From Lawsonibacter sp. (lineage in GTDB: Bacteria > Bacillota > Clostridia > Oscillospirales > Oscillospiraceae), in NCBI GenBank assembly GCA_020025455.1, contig JAHHSC010000023.1, forward strand, positions 1 to 16,291: DNA of 16,291 nucleotides. The letters run 5' to 3'. How positions within the stretch are numbered: position 1 is the stretch's first letter; every line of letters starts with the position of its first letter. Positions 6,420-16,291 of the stretch are shown piece after piece. The notes beneath the pieces were generated by a model. The model saw only the letters and a list, made by a program, of their open reading frames with translations. It searched no databases and was not told the DNA's origin. Made by a program: the position numbers and the translations under genes.

Positions 6420-6448
6420 TTGACGCTTCTTTTTCTGTGGCGTACACT
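6420..6448 (+). promoter_or_regulatory. Sigma-A promoter of the alpha/beta hydrolase gene
   Basis: TTGACG (6420-6425), 17-base spacer, TACACT (6443-6448), 41 bases before the start codon. It shows the hydrolase has its own promoter even though it follows the ferritin-like gene by only 100 bases with no terminator between. Confidence 0.8.
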
Positions 6449-6488
6449 ATAGAAAAAAGCCCTCTTTACGGGCGGAAACGAGGACGCT

Positions 6489-7442
6489 ATGACGGAATTT
6501 CGTGAATTCACCTTTCCCTCCAGCGATGGGGAGCACACCATCCACGCCTGTGAATGGGTCCCGGATGGCACGCCTAAGGCCGTGGTGCAGATCGTCCATG
6601 GCGTGGCCGAGTACGCCGCCCGGTATGACCACGTGGCCCGTACCCTCTGTGACCACGGCTATCTGGTCTGTGGTGGGGACCACCTGGGCCACGGAAAGAC
6701 CGCCCAGCCAACGGAATACGGCTGGTTTTCCAACTACGACGGCTGGGTCCTGGTGACCGCCGATGTACGCAGGCTGCGCCAGCTGCAGGCGGAGAAGTAC
6801 CCCGGCCTGCCCTACTTCCTGGTGGGCCACTCTATGGGCTCCTTCCTCACCCGCACCTACCTGTGCCGGTACCCCGGCGAGGTCAGCGGCGCGGTGCTGT
6901 CCGGAACTGGACAGGAGCCGGCCTGCAGCGTGTCGCTGGGTAAATTCCTCAGCTGGATCATCTGCCACACTGAGGGCAAGCGCCATGTGAGTCCCCTGCT
7001 GGACCGCCTCTCCCTGGGGGGCTACAACAAGAAATTTAAGCCCAACCGCACCACCGCTGACTGGATCAGCCGGGACGAGGCCGTGGTGGACACCTACCTG
7101 AAGGACCCGCTGTGCTCCTTCAAGCCCACCGCCGGTATGTTCCACGACATGATGGACGGGTTACAGTATATCGCCGCTCCAAGATCCCTGCGTCAGATGG
7201 ACAAGAACACCCCCATCTACATTTTCTCCGGGGATCAGGACCCGGTGGGCGGCATGGGAAAGGGCGTGAAGAAGGTCCACGGCTACTTCAAGGCTCAGGG
7301 CGTGAAGGACCTGGAGCTGAAGCTCTACCCCGGCGGACGGCATGAGATGTTCAACGAGCTCAACCGAGACGAGGTCAAGGAGGATCTGGTGGCATGGCTG
7401 GATAAGCACCTGGAGCACGCCAAACGGGAATTTCACTTCTAA
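6489..7442 (+). CDS. Alpha/beta hydrolase, monoacylglycerol lipase / lysophospholipase-like
   Basis: 317 residues, cytoplasmic. It belongs by motif to the Hydrolase_4 (serine aminopeptidase S33-like, PldB/YtpA-type) group that cleaves monoacylglycerols or lysophospholipids. The oxyanion HG is at 37-38 (QIVHGVAEY), followed by GDHLGHGKT at 63-71. The nucleophile elbow GHSMGS places Ser115 as nucleophile. The acid is probably Asp251 in SGDQDPVGG and the base His285 in PGGRHEM. All catalytic elements are intact. The ribosome binding site is modest (GAGGA, 6480-6484). The true substrate is unknown. It ends at a strong terminator shared with ftsH. Confidence 0.93.
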   Translation: MTEFREFTFPSSDGEHTIHACEWVPDGTPKAVVQIVHGVAEYAARYDHVARTLCDHGYLVCGGDHLGHGKTAQPTEYGWFSNYDGWVLVTADVRRLRQLQAEKYPGLPYFLVGHSMGSFLTRTYLCRYPGEVSGAVLSGTGQEPACSVSLGKFLSWIICHTEGKRHVSPLLDRLSLGGYNKKFKPNRTTADWISRDEAVVDTYLKDPLCSFKPTAGMFHDMMDGLQYIAAPRSLRQMDKNTPIYIFSGDQDPVGGMGKGVKKVHGYFKAQGVKDLELKLYPGGRHEMFNELNRDEVKEDLVAWLDKHLEHAKREFHF

Positions 7443-7451
7443 CATGTCGCA

Positions 7452-7486
7452 AAAAAACGCCTGACCGGTCGGTCAGGCGTTTTTCT
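7452..7486. terminator. Bidirectional terminator between the hydrolase gene and ftsH
   Basis: A perfect 14-bp stem (7453-7466 with 7471-7484, loop GGTC) with an A-run on the left and T-run on the right gives a U-tract on both strands. Confidence 0.93.
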
Positions 7487-7492
7487 TATGTG

Positions 7493-9682
7493 TTAGTTCC
7501 GCTCCGTATCTTCTACAGAAGATTCCTCCGAGGAAGTCTCCTCCGCGGGAGCCTCCTCCGTGGGGCCAGCCATTGGGATGGGGCCGTCGTCAGCAGGCTT
7601 CTCCTCCTCGGGCCGCTCCGGGGCGGGCGCGTTCTCCTCAGCCCCCTCCACAGCGGCGGGAGACTTGATCTCCTCGCTGATCATGTGGATATTCCGGGCG
7701 GGAGGCTCGATGTCACCGGGCAGAGGGCGGCTCTTGGTACGGGTGGAGGCATAGGCATCCTCCACCAGAGCGGGGTCGCGGCCCTCCAAAATGGCCACCA
7801 TCTCACCGCCGGTGATGGTCTCCTTCTCCAGCAGGTAAGCTACCACCTTGTCCATGTCATCGCGGCTCTCCTTGATAACATCCACGGCAGCCTTGTAGCA
7901 GACATCCAGGATGGCCTTCACAGCCTTATCCATCACAGCGGCGGTATCATCCGCGCAGTCCAGGCCGTAGCCGCCGTCCAGATACTGGTTGCGGACAGAG
8001 CCAAGCGCCATCATGCCGAACTCCTCGCTCATACCGAACATGGCAACCATGTTCCGGGCGACGCTGGTAGCCTCCTGGATATCCTGAGAGGCACCGTTGG
8101 TCATGGTGTTCATGACCACCTCCTCGGCGGCACGGCCGCCCATGGATACGGTGATCTGGGCCATCAGCTCTTCCTTGGTACGCAGGTTGGTCTTGTCCTC
8201 CTCGGGCATCAGCAGGGTGTAACCCAGAGAGCCCTCCGTGTGGGGAACGATGGTGATTTTCTGCACCGGCTCGGCGTGCTTCTGCTTGTAGGCCACCATG
8301 GCATGACCAACCTCGTGGTAGGCCACCAGGCGGCGTTCAAAGGCGGTGAGGACGGAATTCTTCTTCTCACTGCCAGCGATGACAAATTCAAAGGAGGCCA
8401 GCAGGTCCTCCTGGTTCACCGCGCGGCGTCCGTGGCGGACGGCACGCAGGGCGGCCTCGTTCACCAGATTTGCAAGGTCGGCACCCACGGTGCCCGCAGT
8501 GGCCAGCGCGATCTTCTTCAGATCCACGTCGTCGCTGAGGCGGATGTTCCGGGTATGGACCTGCAGGGTCGCCAGGCGTCCGGCCAGGTTGGGACGATCA
8601 ATGGTGATGCGGCGGTCAAACCGGCCGGGACGCAGCAGGGCCTTATCCAGCACCTCGGGGCGGTTGGTGGCACCCAGCACGATGATGCCCTTGCCGGGGT
8701 CGAACCCGTCCAGCTCGGCCAGCAGCTGGTTCAGGGTCTGCTCACGCTCATCGTTGCCGCCCATGCGGTTATCGCGGGACTTACCAATGGTGTCGATCTC
8801 ATCAATAAAAATGATGCAGGGTGCCATTTTGGCCGCCTCTTTGAAGAGGTCGCGCACACGGCTGGCGCCAACACCAACGAACATTTCCACAAAATCAGAG
8901 CCGCTGATGGAGAAGAACGGTACGTTTGCCTCACCGGCCACGGCCTTGGCCAGCAGGGTCTTGCCGGTGCCGGGAGGGCCGACCAGCAGCGCGCCCTTGG
9001 GCAGCTTTGCGCCGATCTCCGTGTACTTGGCGGGGTTGTGCAGGATATCGATGATCTCCTGCAGGGACTCCTTGGCCTCGTCCTGGCCAGCCACATCATG
9101 GAAGGTCACACCCGTCTTTTTTTCCACATAGACCTTGGCGTTGGCCTTACCCACGCCGCCCATGCCGCCCATGCCGTTCTTGCCAATCCCGCGCATCAGG
9201 AACATCATGGCGCCAACCAGGATCACCACGGGCAGCAGCGTGCTTAGAAGCATGGAGAGCAGATAGGAACCGGTATTCACAGGGTCAGAGTGATACCGCA
9301 CGCCGTGCTCCCCCATCAGGGAGTAGATGCCCAGATCCTCCACCGGGGGCGGCGTGGTGACATATTGCTTCTCCTGCGGTGCTACAGGGGCGAACGCAAA
9401 AATACCGCCCTGCTTTTCTTCCTCGGCGGGCAGGAACTTCTTCGCTTCCTCCTCCTTGCCGTCCTTCAGGGTGATCTCATATCGTCCGCCGGCCATGCTG
9501 ACGGAGTCCACCAGCTCTTCCACCACCCACTGGCGGAACACGGAGTACTCCACCTGCACCTCATTGGCGCTTGCGTAGGAGGAAGAACAGCTTTTAAAGA
9601 TCATGGTCAGCACAAGTGCCCACAAAATCAGGCTGACCAGCCCCATTACGTTCTTCTTATTGTTTCCTTTATTTGGTTTCAA
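7493..9682 (-). CDS. ftsH: ATP-dependent zinc metalloprotease FtsH
   Basis: 729 residues. A membrane-anchored AAA+ hexamer that degrades misfolded or regulatory membrane and cytosolic proteins. It has TM1 at about 12-31, an external domain at about 32-137, TM2 at about 138-163, and a Gly-rich linker. The AAA domain has Walker A GPPGTGKT (235-242), pore loop MFVG (267-270), Walker B IIFIDEID (290-297) and the SRH RPGRFDR (351-357). The peptidase domain has HEVGH (456-460) and the third zinc ligand Asp534 in ASQDIQEAT. The C-terminus adds about 56 residues rich in Glu, Pro and Ala (674-729), an acidic disordered tail. The start is TTG at 9682, supported by AGGAGG nine bases upstream; the first ATG (residue 13) would remove part of TM1 and is too far from the site. 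Confidence 0.97.
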   Translation of the reverse strand: MKPNKGNNKKNVMGLVSLILWALVLTMIFKSCSSSYASANEVQVEYSVFRQWVVEELVDSVSMAGGRYEITLKDGKEEEAKKFLPAEEEKQGGIFAFAPVAPQEKQYVTTPPPVEDLGIYSLMGEHGVRYHSDPVNTGSYLLSMLLSTLLPVVILVGAMMFLMRGIGKNGMGGMGGVGKANAKVYVEKKTGVTFHDVAGQDEAKESLQEIIDILHNPAKYTEIGAKLPKGALLVGPPGTGKTLLAKAVAGEANVPFFSISGSDFVEMFVGVGASRVRDLFKEAAKMAPCIIFIDEIDTIGKSRDNRMGGNDEREQTLNQLLAELDGFDPGKGIIVLGATNRPEVLDKALLRPGRFDRRITIDRPNLAGRLATLQVHTRNIRLSDDVDLKKIALATAGTVGADLANLVNEAALRAVRHGRRAVNQEDLLASFEFVIAGSEKKNSVLTAFERRLVAYHEVGHAMVAYKQKHAEPVQKITIVPHTEGSLGYTLLMPEEDKTNLRTKEELMAQITVSMGGRAAEEVVMNTMTNGASQDIQEATSVARNMVAMFGMSEEFGMMALGSVRNQYLDGGYGLDCADDTAAVMDKAVKAILDVCYKAAVDVIKESRDDMDKVVAYLLEKETITGGEMVAILEGRDPALVEDAYASTRTKSRPLPGDIEPPARNIHMISEEIKSPAAVEGAEENAPAPERPEEEKPADDGPIPMAGPTEEAPAEETSSEESSVEDTERN

Positions 9683-9750
9683 CGGAGAATGCCTCCTATT
9701 CTTTACAATATTATTCCATTATTCCATGGTACAAGGTTAAATCGAATAGT

Positions 9751-9780
9751 ATCATACCACATTGCCGGCGCTAAATGCAA
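9751..9780 (-). promoter_or_regulatory. Sigma-A promoter of ftsH
   Basis: Minus strand TTGCAT (9780-9775), 18-base spacer, TATGAT (9756-9751), about 70 bases before the TTG start. No CIRCE or CtsR-type repeat was seen here, so heat control is not evident. Confidence 0.7.
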
Positions 9781-9814
9781 GGAAGCCCTGTGTAAACTTT
9801 CTGTGAAGGATCGA

Positions 9815-9844
9815 GGATTTTTCCGTCATAGCGGCAAAAAATCC
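9815..9844. repeat. Inverted repeat between the divergent ftsH and rlmB promoters
   Basis: GGATTTTT-CCG (9815-9825) and CGG-CA-AAAAATCC (9832-9844) are complementary apart from a 2-base bulge, with loop TCATAG. It sits upstream of both promoters, so it is not inside either predicted transcript. It may be a protein-binding site or chance; role unknown. Confidence 0.4.
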
Positions 9845-9864
9845 GGCCCTGCTCACTTTTCCAC

Positions 9865-9893
9865 TTTCCCATTCTCCGCAAGTATGCTATACT
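9865..9893 (+). promoter_or_regulatory. Extended -10 promoter of rlmB
   Basis: TGCTATACT gives an extended -10 (TATACT at 9888-9893). The -35 is poor (TTTCCC, 9865-9870, spacing 17). Start of transcription near 9900, about 37 bases before the ATG. Confidence 0.65.
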
Positions 9894-9936
9894 GGCCTAT
9901 GAGTTTAAATTTGATTTTTTCGGGAGGAAATCACCC

Positions 9937-10722
9937 ATGGATAAAAGACCCCCTCTGCGCCGTTCTGCCCCCGTTGAGGCTGAAAATGACGGCGTCATCG
10001 AAGGCCGCAATGCCGTTGTGGAAGCGCTGCGCGCCGGCGTCACCATTGACAAGATCTACATTATGAAAGGCGAGACCGATTCCATCCTCGGCCACATCGC
10101 CTCCACCGCCCGTGAAAAGGGCATTGTGGTGGTGGACGCCGACCGGCGCAAGCTGGACGGCATGAGCCGCACCCACTCCCACCAGGGCGTCATCGCGCTG
10201 GCCGCCGTCCGGGCCTATGCCACGGTGGACGACATTCTGAACGCAGCCCGGGAGAAGGGGGAGCCCCCCCTCATCGTGGTGTGCGATGAGCTTACCGACC
10301 CACACAATCTTGGCGCTGTGATCCGTACTGCCGATGCCGCCGGTGCACACGGCGTTATCATCCCCAAGCGCCGCTCTGCCGGCCTGACCGCCGTGGTGGG
10401 CAAGACCTCTGCCGGTGCTGTGGCCCATGTGCCCGTGGCCCGTGTGGCCAATCTGACCGCTGTGCTCAAGGAGCTGAAGGACGAGGGCGTGTGGGTCTTT
10501 GGTACCGCCGCTCAGGGCACCACTGAGCTCTACAAAGCGGACCTGAAAGGCCCCGCCGCCATCGTCATCGGCAGCGAGGGGGACGGCATGAGCCGTCTGG
10601 TCGCTGAGAACTGCGACTTCACCGTTTCCATTCCCATGTTCGGCAAGATCAACTCTCTGAACGCCTCCGCTGCTGCCGCTGTGCTGCTCTACGAGGCCGT
10701 CCGTCAGCGTCTGGGCCAGTAA
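9937..10722 (+). CDS. rlmB: TrmH/SpoU-family 2'-O-ribose RNA methyltransferase, RlmB-like
   Basis: 261 residues, usual length. RlmB methylates the 2'-O of G2251 (E. coli numbering) in the 23S rRNA P-loop using AdoMet. An N-terminal substrate-binding domain (about 18-92, starting VIEGRNAVVEAL and including the conserved HQG at 82-84) precedes the SPOUT knot domain. Motif 1 is DPHNLGAVIRTA (121-132, Asn124 and Arg130), motif 2 IVIGSEGDGMSR (209-220), and motif 3 IPMFGKINSLNASAAAAVLLYE (232-253), with the deep-knot Ser/Asn residues intact. GGGAGGA (9922-9928) precedes the ATG. The 754-residue gene follows 36 bases later on the same strand, without a terminator between. Confidence 0.93.
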   Translation: MDKRPPLRRSAPVEAENDGVIEGRNAVVEALRAGVTIDKIYIMKGETDSILGHIASTAREKGIVVVDADRRKLDGMSRTHSHQGVIALAAVRAYATVDDILNAAREKGEPPLIVVCDELTDPHNLGAVIRTADAAGAHGVIIPKRRSAGLTAVVGKTSAGAVAHVPVARVANLTAVLKELKDEGVWVFGTAAQGTTELYKADLKGPAAIVIGSEGDGMSRLVAENCDFTVSIPMFGKINSLNASAAAAVLLYEAVRQRLGQ

Positions 10723-10758
10723 TTCAAATTTTCAGAAAAACACAGAGGTTCACCCGCT

Positions 10759-13023
10759 ATGAGCGACCAAAAGGATACAAGTCAGAATAAACAGAATAAC
10801 GATGAACTCTCTCAGCTCCGGTCCCTCATCGGTGACGCGGAAGGCGGGGACTTTTCTCTGGATGACATTATGGCGGAATACGGCTCCAAAAAGCCAGAGG
10901 GCCGCGGTGCCGTCCCTGTCCGGCCCAAGGGCCCGGATCTTCCCTGGCCCACCGCCAAGCACCGCCCCGTAAAGGATAACGTGGTTTCCTTTCCCGGCGT
11001 TGAGACGGGCGGCGATGAGGGCCCCGAGGACGACGCTGCCCCGCCGGAGGAAGAATACGACTACGGCGCACCTGACGCATCCCCAGATTCCAGTCCGGAG
11101 TCGCTCTCCGAGGACGAGGCCGATGACGCGGACGACGAAGCTAAGATTTTAGACTTTCCGGAAGAGGAGAGTGCGCTGGCCGCCTTCTTGAAAAATCTGG
11201 GGCGAAAGGCCGACGACTACGCAGACCAGATGTTCTCCGAATCGGAGCAAATCGACCTTGATGAGGTACGCCGTCTGGAGGAACTGATCCCCGGCACGGA
11301 CCAGGAGGACCCTCCGGACGAAGAGGAGGACGAGGAGCCACCGGTCTACCACCGGCCCAAGCGGAAATCGCCCCCGCCCCCGGACTACACCCCTAAGGAA
11401 CTGCTCCAGCGCTACGGAAAAAAACTGGGCGGTATGCGCCTGCGCACCAGAGCGGTGCTGGTACTGGCCCTGCTCTCCCTGTTTCAGCTGCTGGTCCCCG
11501 CGCTTGGCTTTGTGTGGCTTCCGCCCCTCGACCAACCCGCCCTGCAATGTGCTGCGGCTGTTGGGCTGCTGGGACTGGGGGTCCTGCTAAGCATGGATGT
11601 ACTGCTCCACGGCATCGCCAGGGCCCTGCGGCTGCGGGTGGGCATGGACTCCCTGGCTGCGCTCTCCTGCATCTTTACCCTCGTGGACGGGGTCCTTCTT
11701 CTGCTGCAGCCAGAGGGTCCCGACCGGCTTCCTTACAGCGCGGTGGCTCTGGCCGGGCTCTATTTTCTGCTCATGGGCAGCTACCACCGCCGCGCCGCCG
11801 TGCGCCTATCCTGCCGGGCCGCTGCTGCCACCTCCACCCCCTACCGGGTCACGCTGGACGAAGGAATGTGGAACGGCCTGGATACTTACACCAAATGGTC
11901 CGGCGACACCGAGCGCTTTGGCAGCCAGATCCAGTCGGATGACGGCGCCCAGCTGATCTTCAGCCGGGTCTGCCCCATCTTTCTGGTGGCTGACGTGGTA
12001 TTCGCCCTGTTGAACTCGGTGTTCACGCAGCATCCCCAGCAGCTGTTCTGGTGTCTTTCTGCCCTCTTCACCGCCACCGCCGCCTTTGGTGGTGCCCTGT
12101 CCTATGGCCGCCCCTTCCATCTGGTGGCTCGCCGCCTGGCCAAGAACGGGGCTGTGCTGGCGGGCTGGCCCGGCATCGCCGGCTCCCGCCGCGGCAACCG
12201 CGTTCTGATCACCGACGCGGACCTGTTCCCCATCGGCACCGTCCAGCTTAATGGCTATAAGATTGCCCCTCAGTTCACCCCCCAGCGGGTTTTGTCCTAC
12301 ACCGCCTCCCTCATTGATGCCTCGGACAGTGACCTGTGCCAGCCCTTTTATGATGAGCTGCGCCGCACCGGGGGACTGCTGCGCAAGACGGAGCGGCTGT
12401 GCTTTTACGAGGGCGGCGGCCTGTCCGCCAACATCCGTGGAGACGAAGTGCTGGTTGGCTCGGCCGATTTTATGAAATTGATGGATGTGGAGCTTCCGCA
12501 GGGTTTGAGCTTTAAGAGCGCCGCCTTCTGCGCCATCAATGGCGAGCTGGCGGGGATTTTCGCCCTGATTTATAAGCTGCCCCCCGCCGTTTTCCCTGCA
12601 CTGGAGGAGCTGATTGAAGAAAAAATCGGCCCTGTTCTGGCCACCAGGGACTTTAATCTGATCCCTGCCACCCTGACTAAGATGTGCCACCTGGCGGCAG
12701 ACAAGCTGGACTTTCCACAGGTGGAGCGGCGCTGGGAGCTGTCTGATCCTGACCAGGACCACAGTGAGACCCTCACTGCCCTGCTCTCCCGTGAGGGACT
12801 CTTCCCCTTTGCCGAGACCATCACCGGAGCCAAGCGCCTGCGCTGGGCCACCCGGTTGGGCGCCATTTTGTGCTGTGTGGCCTCCACGCTTGGCCTGGTT
12901 CTGACGGCCTACCTCACCTCAGTGTCCGCCTTTACCTCTCTGTCCCCCTTGAACCTGCTGGTCTTTATGCTCATCTGGCTGGCACCTGTCTGGTTCCTGT
13001 CCGGTTGGGTACACCGCTATTAA
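10759..13023 (+). CDS. Degenerate P1B-type ATPase-like membrane protein with acidic N-terminal region
   Basis: 754 residues. Residues 1-210 are soluble, low-complexity and very acidic (many DE runs, Pro-rich), where a metal-binding HMA domain would stand in a real transporter. About eight membrane segments follow: four within 228-344, two at about 400-448, and two at about 702-750, matching the P1B layout. The loop after the sixth aligns by eye with the P and N domains. LITDADLFPIGT (483-494) stands where DKTGTLT should be, EGGGLSANIRGDEVLVGS (551-568) matches the 'GxGv-x-g-x-v-x-vG' N-domain strand, and VLATRDFN (626-633) stands for vlxTGDn. GDGxNDxPAL and TGE are absent. It therefore looks catalytically dead. 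The ribosome binding site is AGAGG, 9-10 bases before ATG. Role unknown; the P-type relationship is inference from motif order. Confidence 0.85.
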   Translation: MSDQKDTSQNKQNNDELSQLRSLIGDAEGGDFSLDDIMAEYGSKKPEGRGAVPVRPKGPDLPWPTAKHRPVKDNVVSFPGVETGGDEGPEDDAAPPEEEYDYGAPDASPDSSPESLSEDEADDADDEAKILDFPEEESALAAFLKNLGRKADDYADQMFSESEQIDLDEVRRLEELIPGTDQEDPPDEEEDEEPPVYHRPKRKSPPPPDYTPKELLQRYGKKLGGMRLRTRAVLVLALLSLFQLLVPALGFVWLPPLDQPALQCAAAVGLLGLGVLLSMDVLLHGIARALRLRVGMDSLAALSCIFTLVDGVLLLLQPEGPDRLPYSAVALAGLYFLLMGSYHRRAAVRLSCRAAAATSTPYRVTLDEGMWNGLDTYTKWSGDTERFGSQIQSDDGAQLIFSRVCPIFLVADVVFALLNSVFTQHPQQLFWCLSALFTATAAFGGALSYGRPFHLVARRLAKNGAVLAGWPGIAGSRRGNRVLITDADLFPIGTVQLNGYKIAPQFTPQRVLSYTASLIDASDSDLCQPFYDELRRTGGLLRKTERLCFYEGGGLSANIRGDEVLVGSADFMKLMDVELPQGLSFKSAAFCAINGELAGIFALIYKLPPAVFPALEELIEEKIGPVLATRDFNLIPATLTKMCHLAADKLDFPQVERRWELSDPDQDHSETLTALLSREGLFPFAETITGAKRLRWATRLGAILCCVASTLGLVLTAYLTSVSAFTSLSPLNLLVFMLIWLAPVWFLSGWVHRY

Positions 13024-13028
13024 ATTTG

Positions 13029-13066
13029 AAACGATCCGAAGAACGTGTGTTCTTCGGATCGTTTTT
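13029..13066. terminator. Terminator between the pseudo-ATPase and DUF1294 genes
   Basis: A perfect 16-bp stem (13029-13044 with 13049-13064, loop GTGT) followed by TT on the plus strand. The U-run is good for the plus-strand gene. On the minus strand the T-tract is short, so termination of the DUF1294 transcript there may be weaker. Confidence 0.9.
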
Positions 13067-13358
13067 ATCCCCGAAACGTGCCGGCCCACACGGCCCAGCC
13101 CATCAGTCCCAGCTGCAGGATCAACAGCAGCGGCATTCCATATTTGAAGTACCAATGTTTCGTTTTATGACGGAATACCCGCATACCCAGCACACCCCCC
13201 AGGGCTCCGCCAAGCACAGCGGGCAGGAACAGCGTTTTCTCCGAAATTCGCCAGTCACCCCGCCTGGCACGCCGCTTGTCAACCCCCATCAGCCCAAAGG
13301 AAATCAGGCTGGCCGCCAGCACCCACAGGCCAAGTAACTGCATTCGTTCGTTCGGCAT
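13065..13358 (-). CDS. DUF1294 family small membrane protein
   Basis: 97 residues with three hydrophobic segments. The conserved family core is visible: GVDKRRARRGDWRISEKTL (about 25-43), LGGALGGVLGM, then FRHKTKHWYFKY. DUF1294 proteins are small inner-membrane proteins of unknown function; in some bacteria the domain is fused to a cold-shock domain, which is absent here. The start at 13358 is fixed by AAAGGAGGGAGCACC just before the ATG; the frame stays open for 61 codons upstream but those run through its promoter. It is a single-gene unit, convergent with the pseudo-ATPase gene and divergent from ppdK. Confidence 0.9.
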   Translation of the reverse strand: MPNERMQLLGLWVLAASLISFGLMGVDKRRARRGDWRISEKTLFLPAVLGGALGGVLGMRVFRHKTKHWYFKYGMPLLLILQLGLMGWAVWAGTFRG

Positions 13359-13386
13359 GGTGCTCCCTCCTTTCTTGATTGCCCCC

Positions 13387-13415
13387 AGTGTACCTCCTTT
13401 TTCAGCTGTTGACAA
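13387..13415 (-). promoter_or_regulatory. Sigma-A promoter of the DUF1294 gene
   Basis: Minus strand TTGTCA (13415-13410), 17-base spacer, TACACT (13392-13387), giving a very short UTR of about 20 bases. Confidence 0.75.
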
Positions 13416-13535
13416 GGGAAACCCGTTTGCTGGCTGCTCCTGCAATTTCAGGTGGCCCGTCCTTGAGTTAACGGCATTTCGCACGGTCTTTGCGGCTTTT
13501 TTACGCATAATTTTAGGAAAATACCAAAAATTCCC

Positions 13536-13564
13536 TTGCAATATTTCTTGCAGCTAGGTATAAT
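13536..13564 (+). promoter_or_regulatory. Sigma-A promoter of ppdK
   Basis: TTGCAA (13536-13541), 17-base spacer, consensus TATAAT (13559-13564). Predicted transcription start near 13571, leaving a 5' UTR of about 120 bases. Confidence 0.88.
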
Positions 13565-13570
13565 ATTGGT

Positions 13571-13691
13571 CGCAGTATTTTTCATTTGATTGGAAGGATT
13601 CTTGCGCTTGTATGCGATGACGGCTTGCCCAAATTGGGTCTACCTCAAGGATGAATGATTGCCGTCTCGACTGAAGAAAGGAATGACGTAA
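13571..13691 (+). promoter_or_regulatory. Structured 5' UTR of ppdK
   Basis: The leader contains a long-range stem GACGGC/GCCGTC (13619-13624 with 13661-13666) enclosing a CCCAA/TTGGG hairpin (13628-13632 with 13634-13638). It does not match a riboswitch I recognise and there is no T-tract, so transcriptional attenuation is unlikely. It may affect mRNA stability or translation. The ribosome binding site GAAAGGA lies at 13675-13682. Confidence 0.4.

Positions 13692-16291
<2,600 letters not shown>

Noticed and set aside
7490..9247. A 585-codon open frame antisense to ftsH
   Set aside because: Same cause: codon bias of ftsH leaves the opposite strand open; composition is not protein-like, and it overlaps a clear FtsH.
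9683..9750. CIRCE or CtsR heat-shock operator near ftsH
   Set aside because: No TTAGCACTC-N9-GAGTGCTAA or CtsR heptad repeat is present in the ftsH upstream region.
13617..13658. A 13-codon frame (MTACPNWVYLKDE) in the ppdK leader
   Set aside because: No properly spaced ribosome binding site and no run of a single regulatory amino acid; it overlaps the predicted stem, so a leader peptide is not supported.

Overview
The window reads as a chromosomal segment of a GC-rich anaerobic Firmicute, most likely a Clostridia member of the Oscillospiraceae type (Flavonifractor/Lawsonibacter-like). This rests on gene content: ribosomal protein L27 has the Firmicutes-type N-terminal extension that the Prp protease removes, and prp sits between rplU and rpmA. 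Obg carries the C-terminal OCT domain, there is a pyruvate, phosphate dikinase, and a lysine riboswitch of the Bacillus/Clostridium kind is present. Nothing looks like a phage, an insertion sequence, a CRISPR array or an rRNA/tRNA gene.

Layout. Bases 1-90 are the tail of an amidohydrolase (probably nagA) with its own terminator. Bases 206-2519 on the minus strand are the rplU-prp-rpmA ribosomal operon. It has a strong promoter and a structured leader, and obg lies downstream of an internal hairpin. A divergent promoter drives tmk (2781-3419, plus), which ends in a two-way terminator shared with a minus-strand NhaC-family transporter (3489-5279). That transporter has a 5' leader containing a clear lysine riboswitch and an intrinsic terminator, so its substrate is probably lysine rather than just sodium. 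It also carries an unusual eight-cysteine segment outside the membrane.

Next come two plus-strand genes: a degenerate ferritin-like helical protein (5807-6388) and a monoacylglycerol-lipase-like alpha/beta hydrolase (6489-7442). ftsH follows on the minus strand (7493-9682, TTG start). Divergent from it are rlmB (9937-10722) and, 36 bases later, a 754-residue membrane protein (10759-13023). This last protein keeps the fold outline of a P1B-type ATPase but has lost the phosphorylation and hinge motifs. A small DUF1294 membrane protein (13065-13358, minus) and a 3'-truncated ppdK (13692 to the window end, plus) close the window.

Most genes are housekeeping: ribosome assembly (L21, L27, Prp, Obg, RlmB), nucleotide supply (Tmk), membrane proteolysis (FtsH) and PEP/pyruvate metabolism (PpdK). 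The points most worth a second look are the lysine-riboswitch-controlled NhaC protein with its Cys-rich ectodomain and the pseudo-P-type ATPase co-directional with rlmB. All assignments come from reading motifs by eye; no database search was run.
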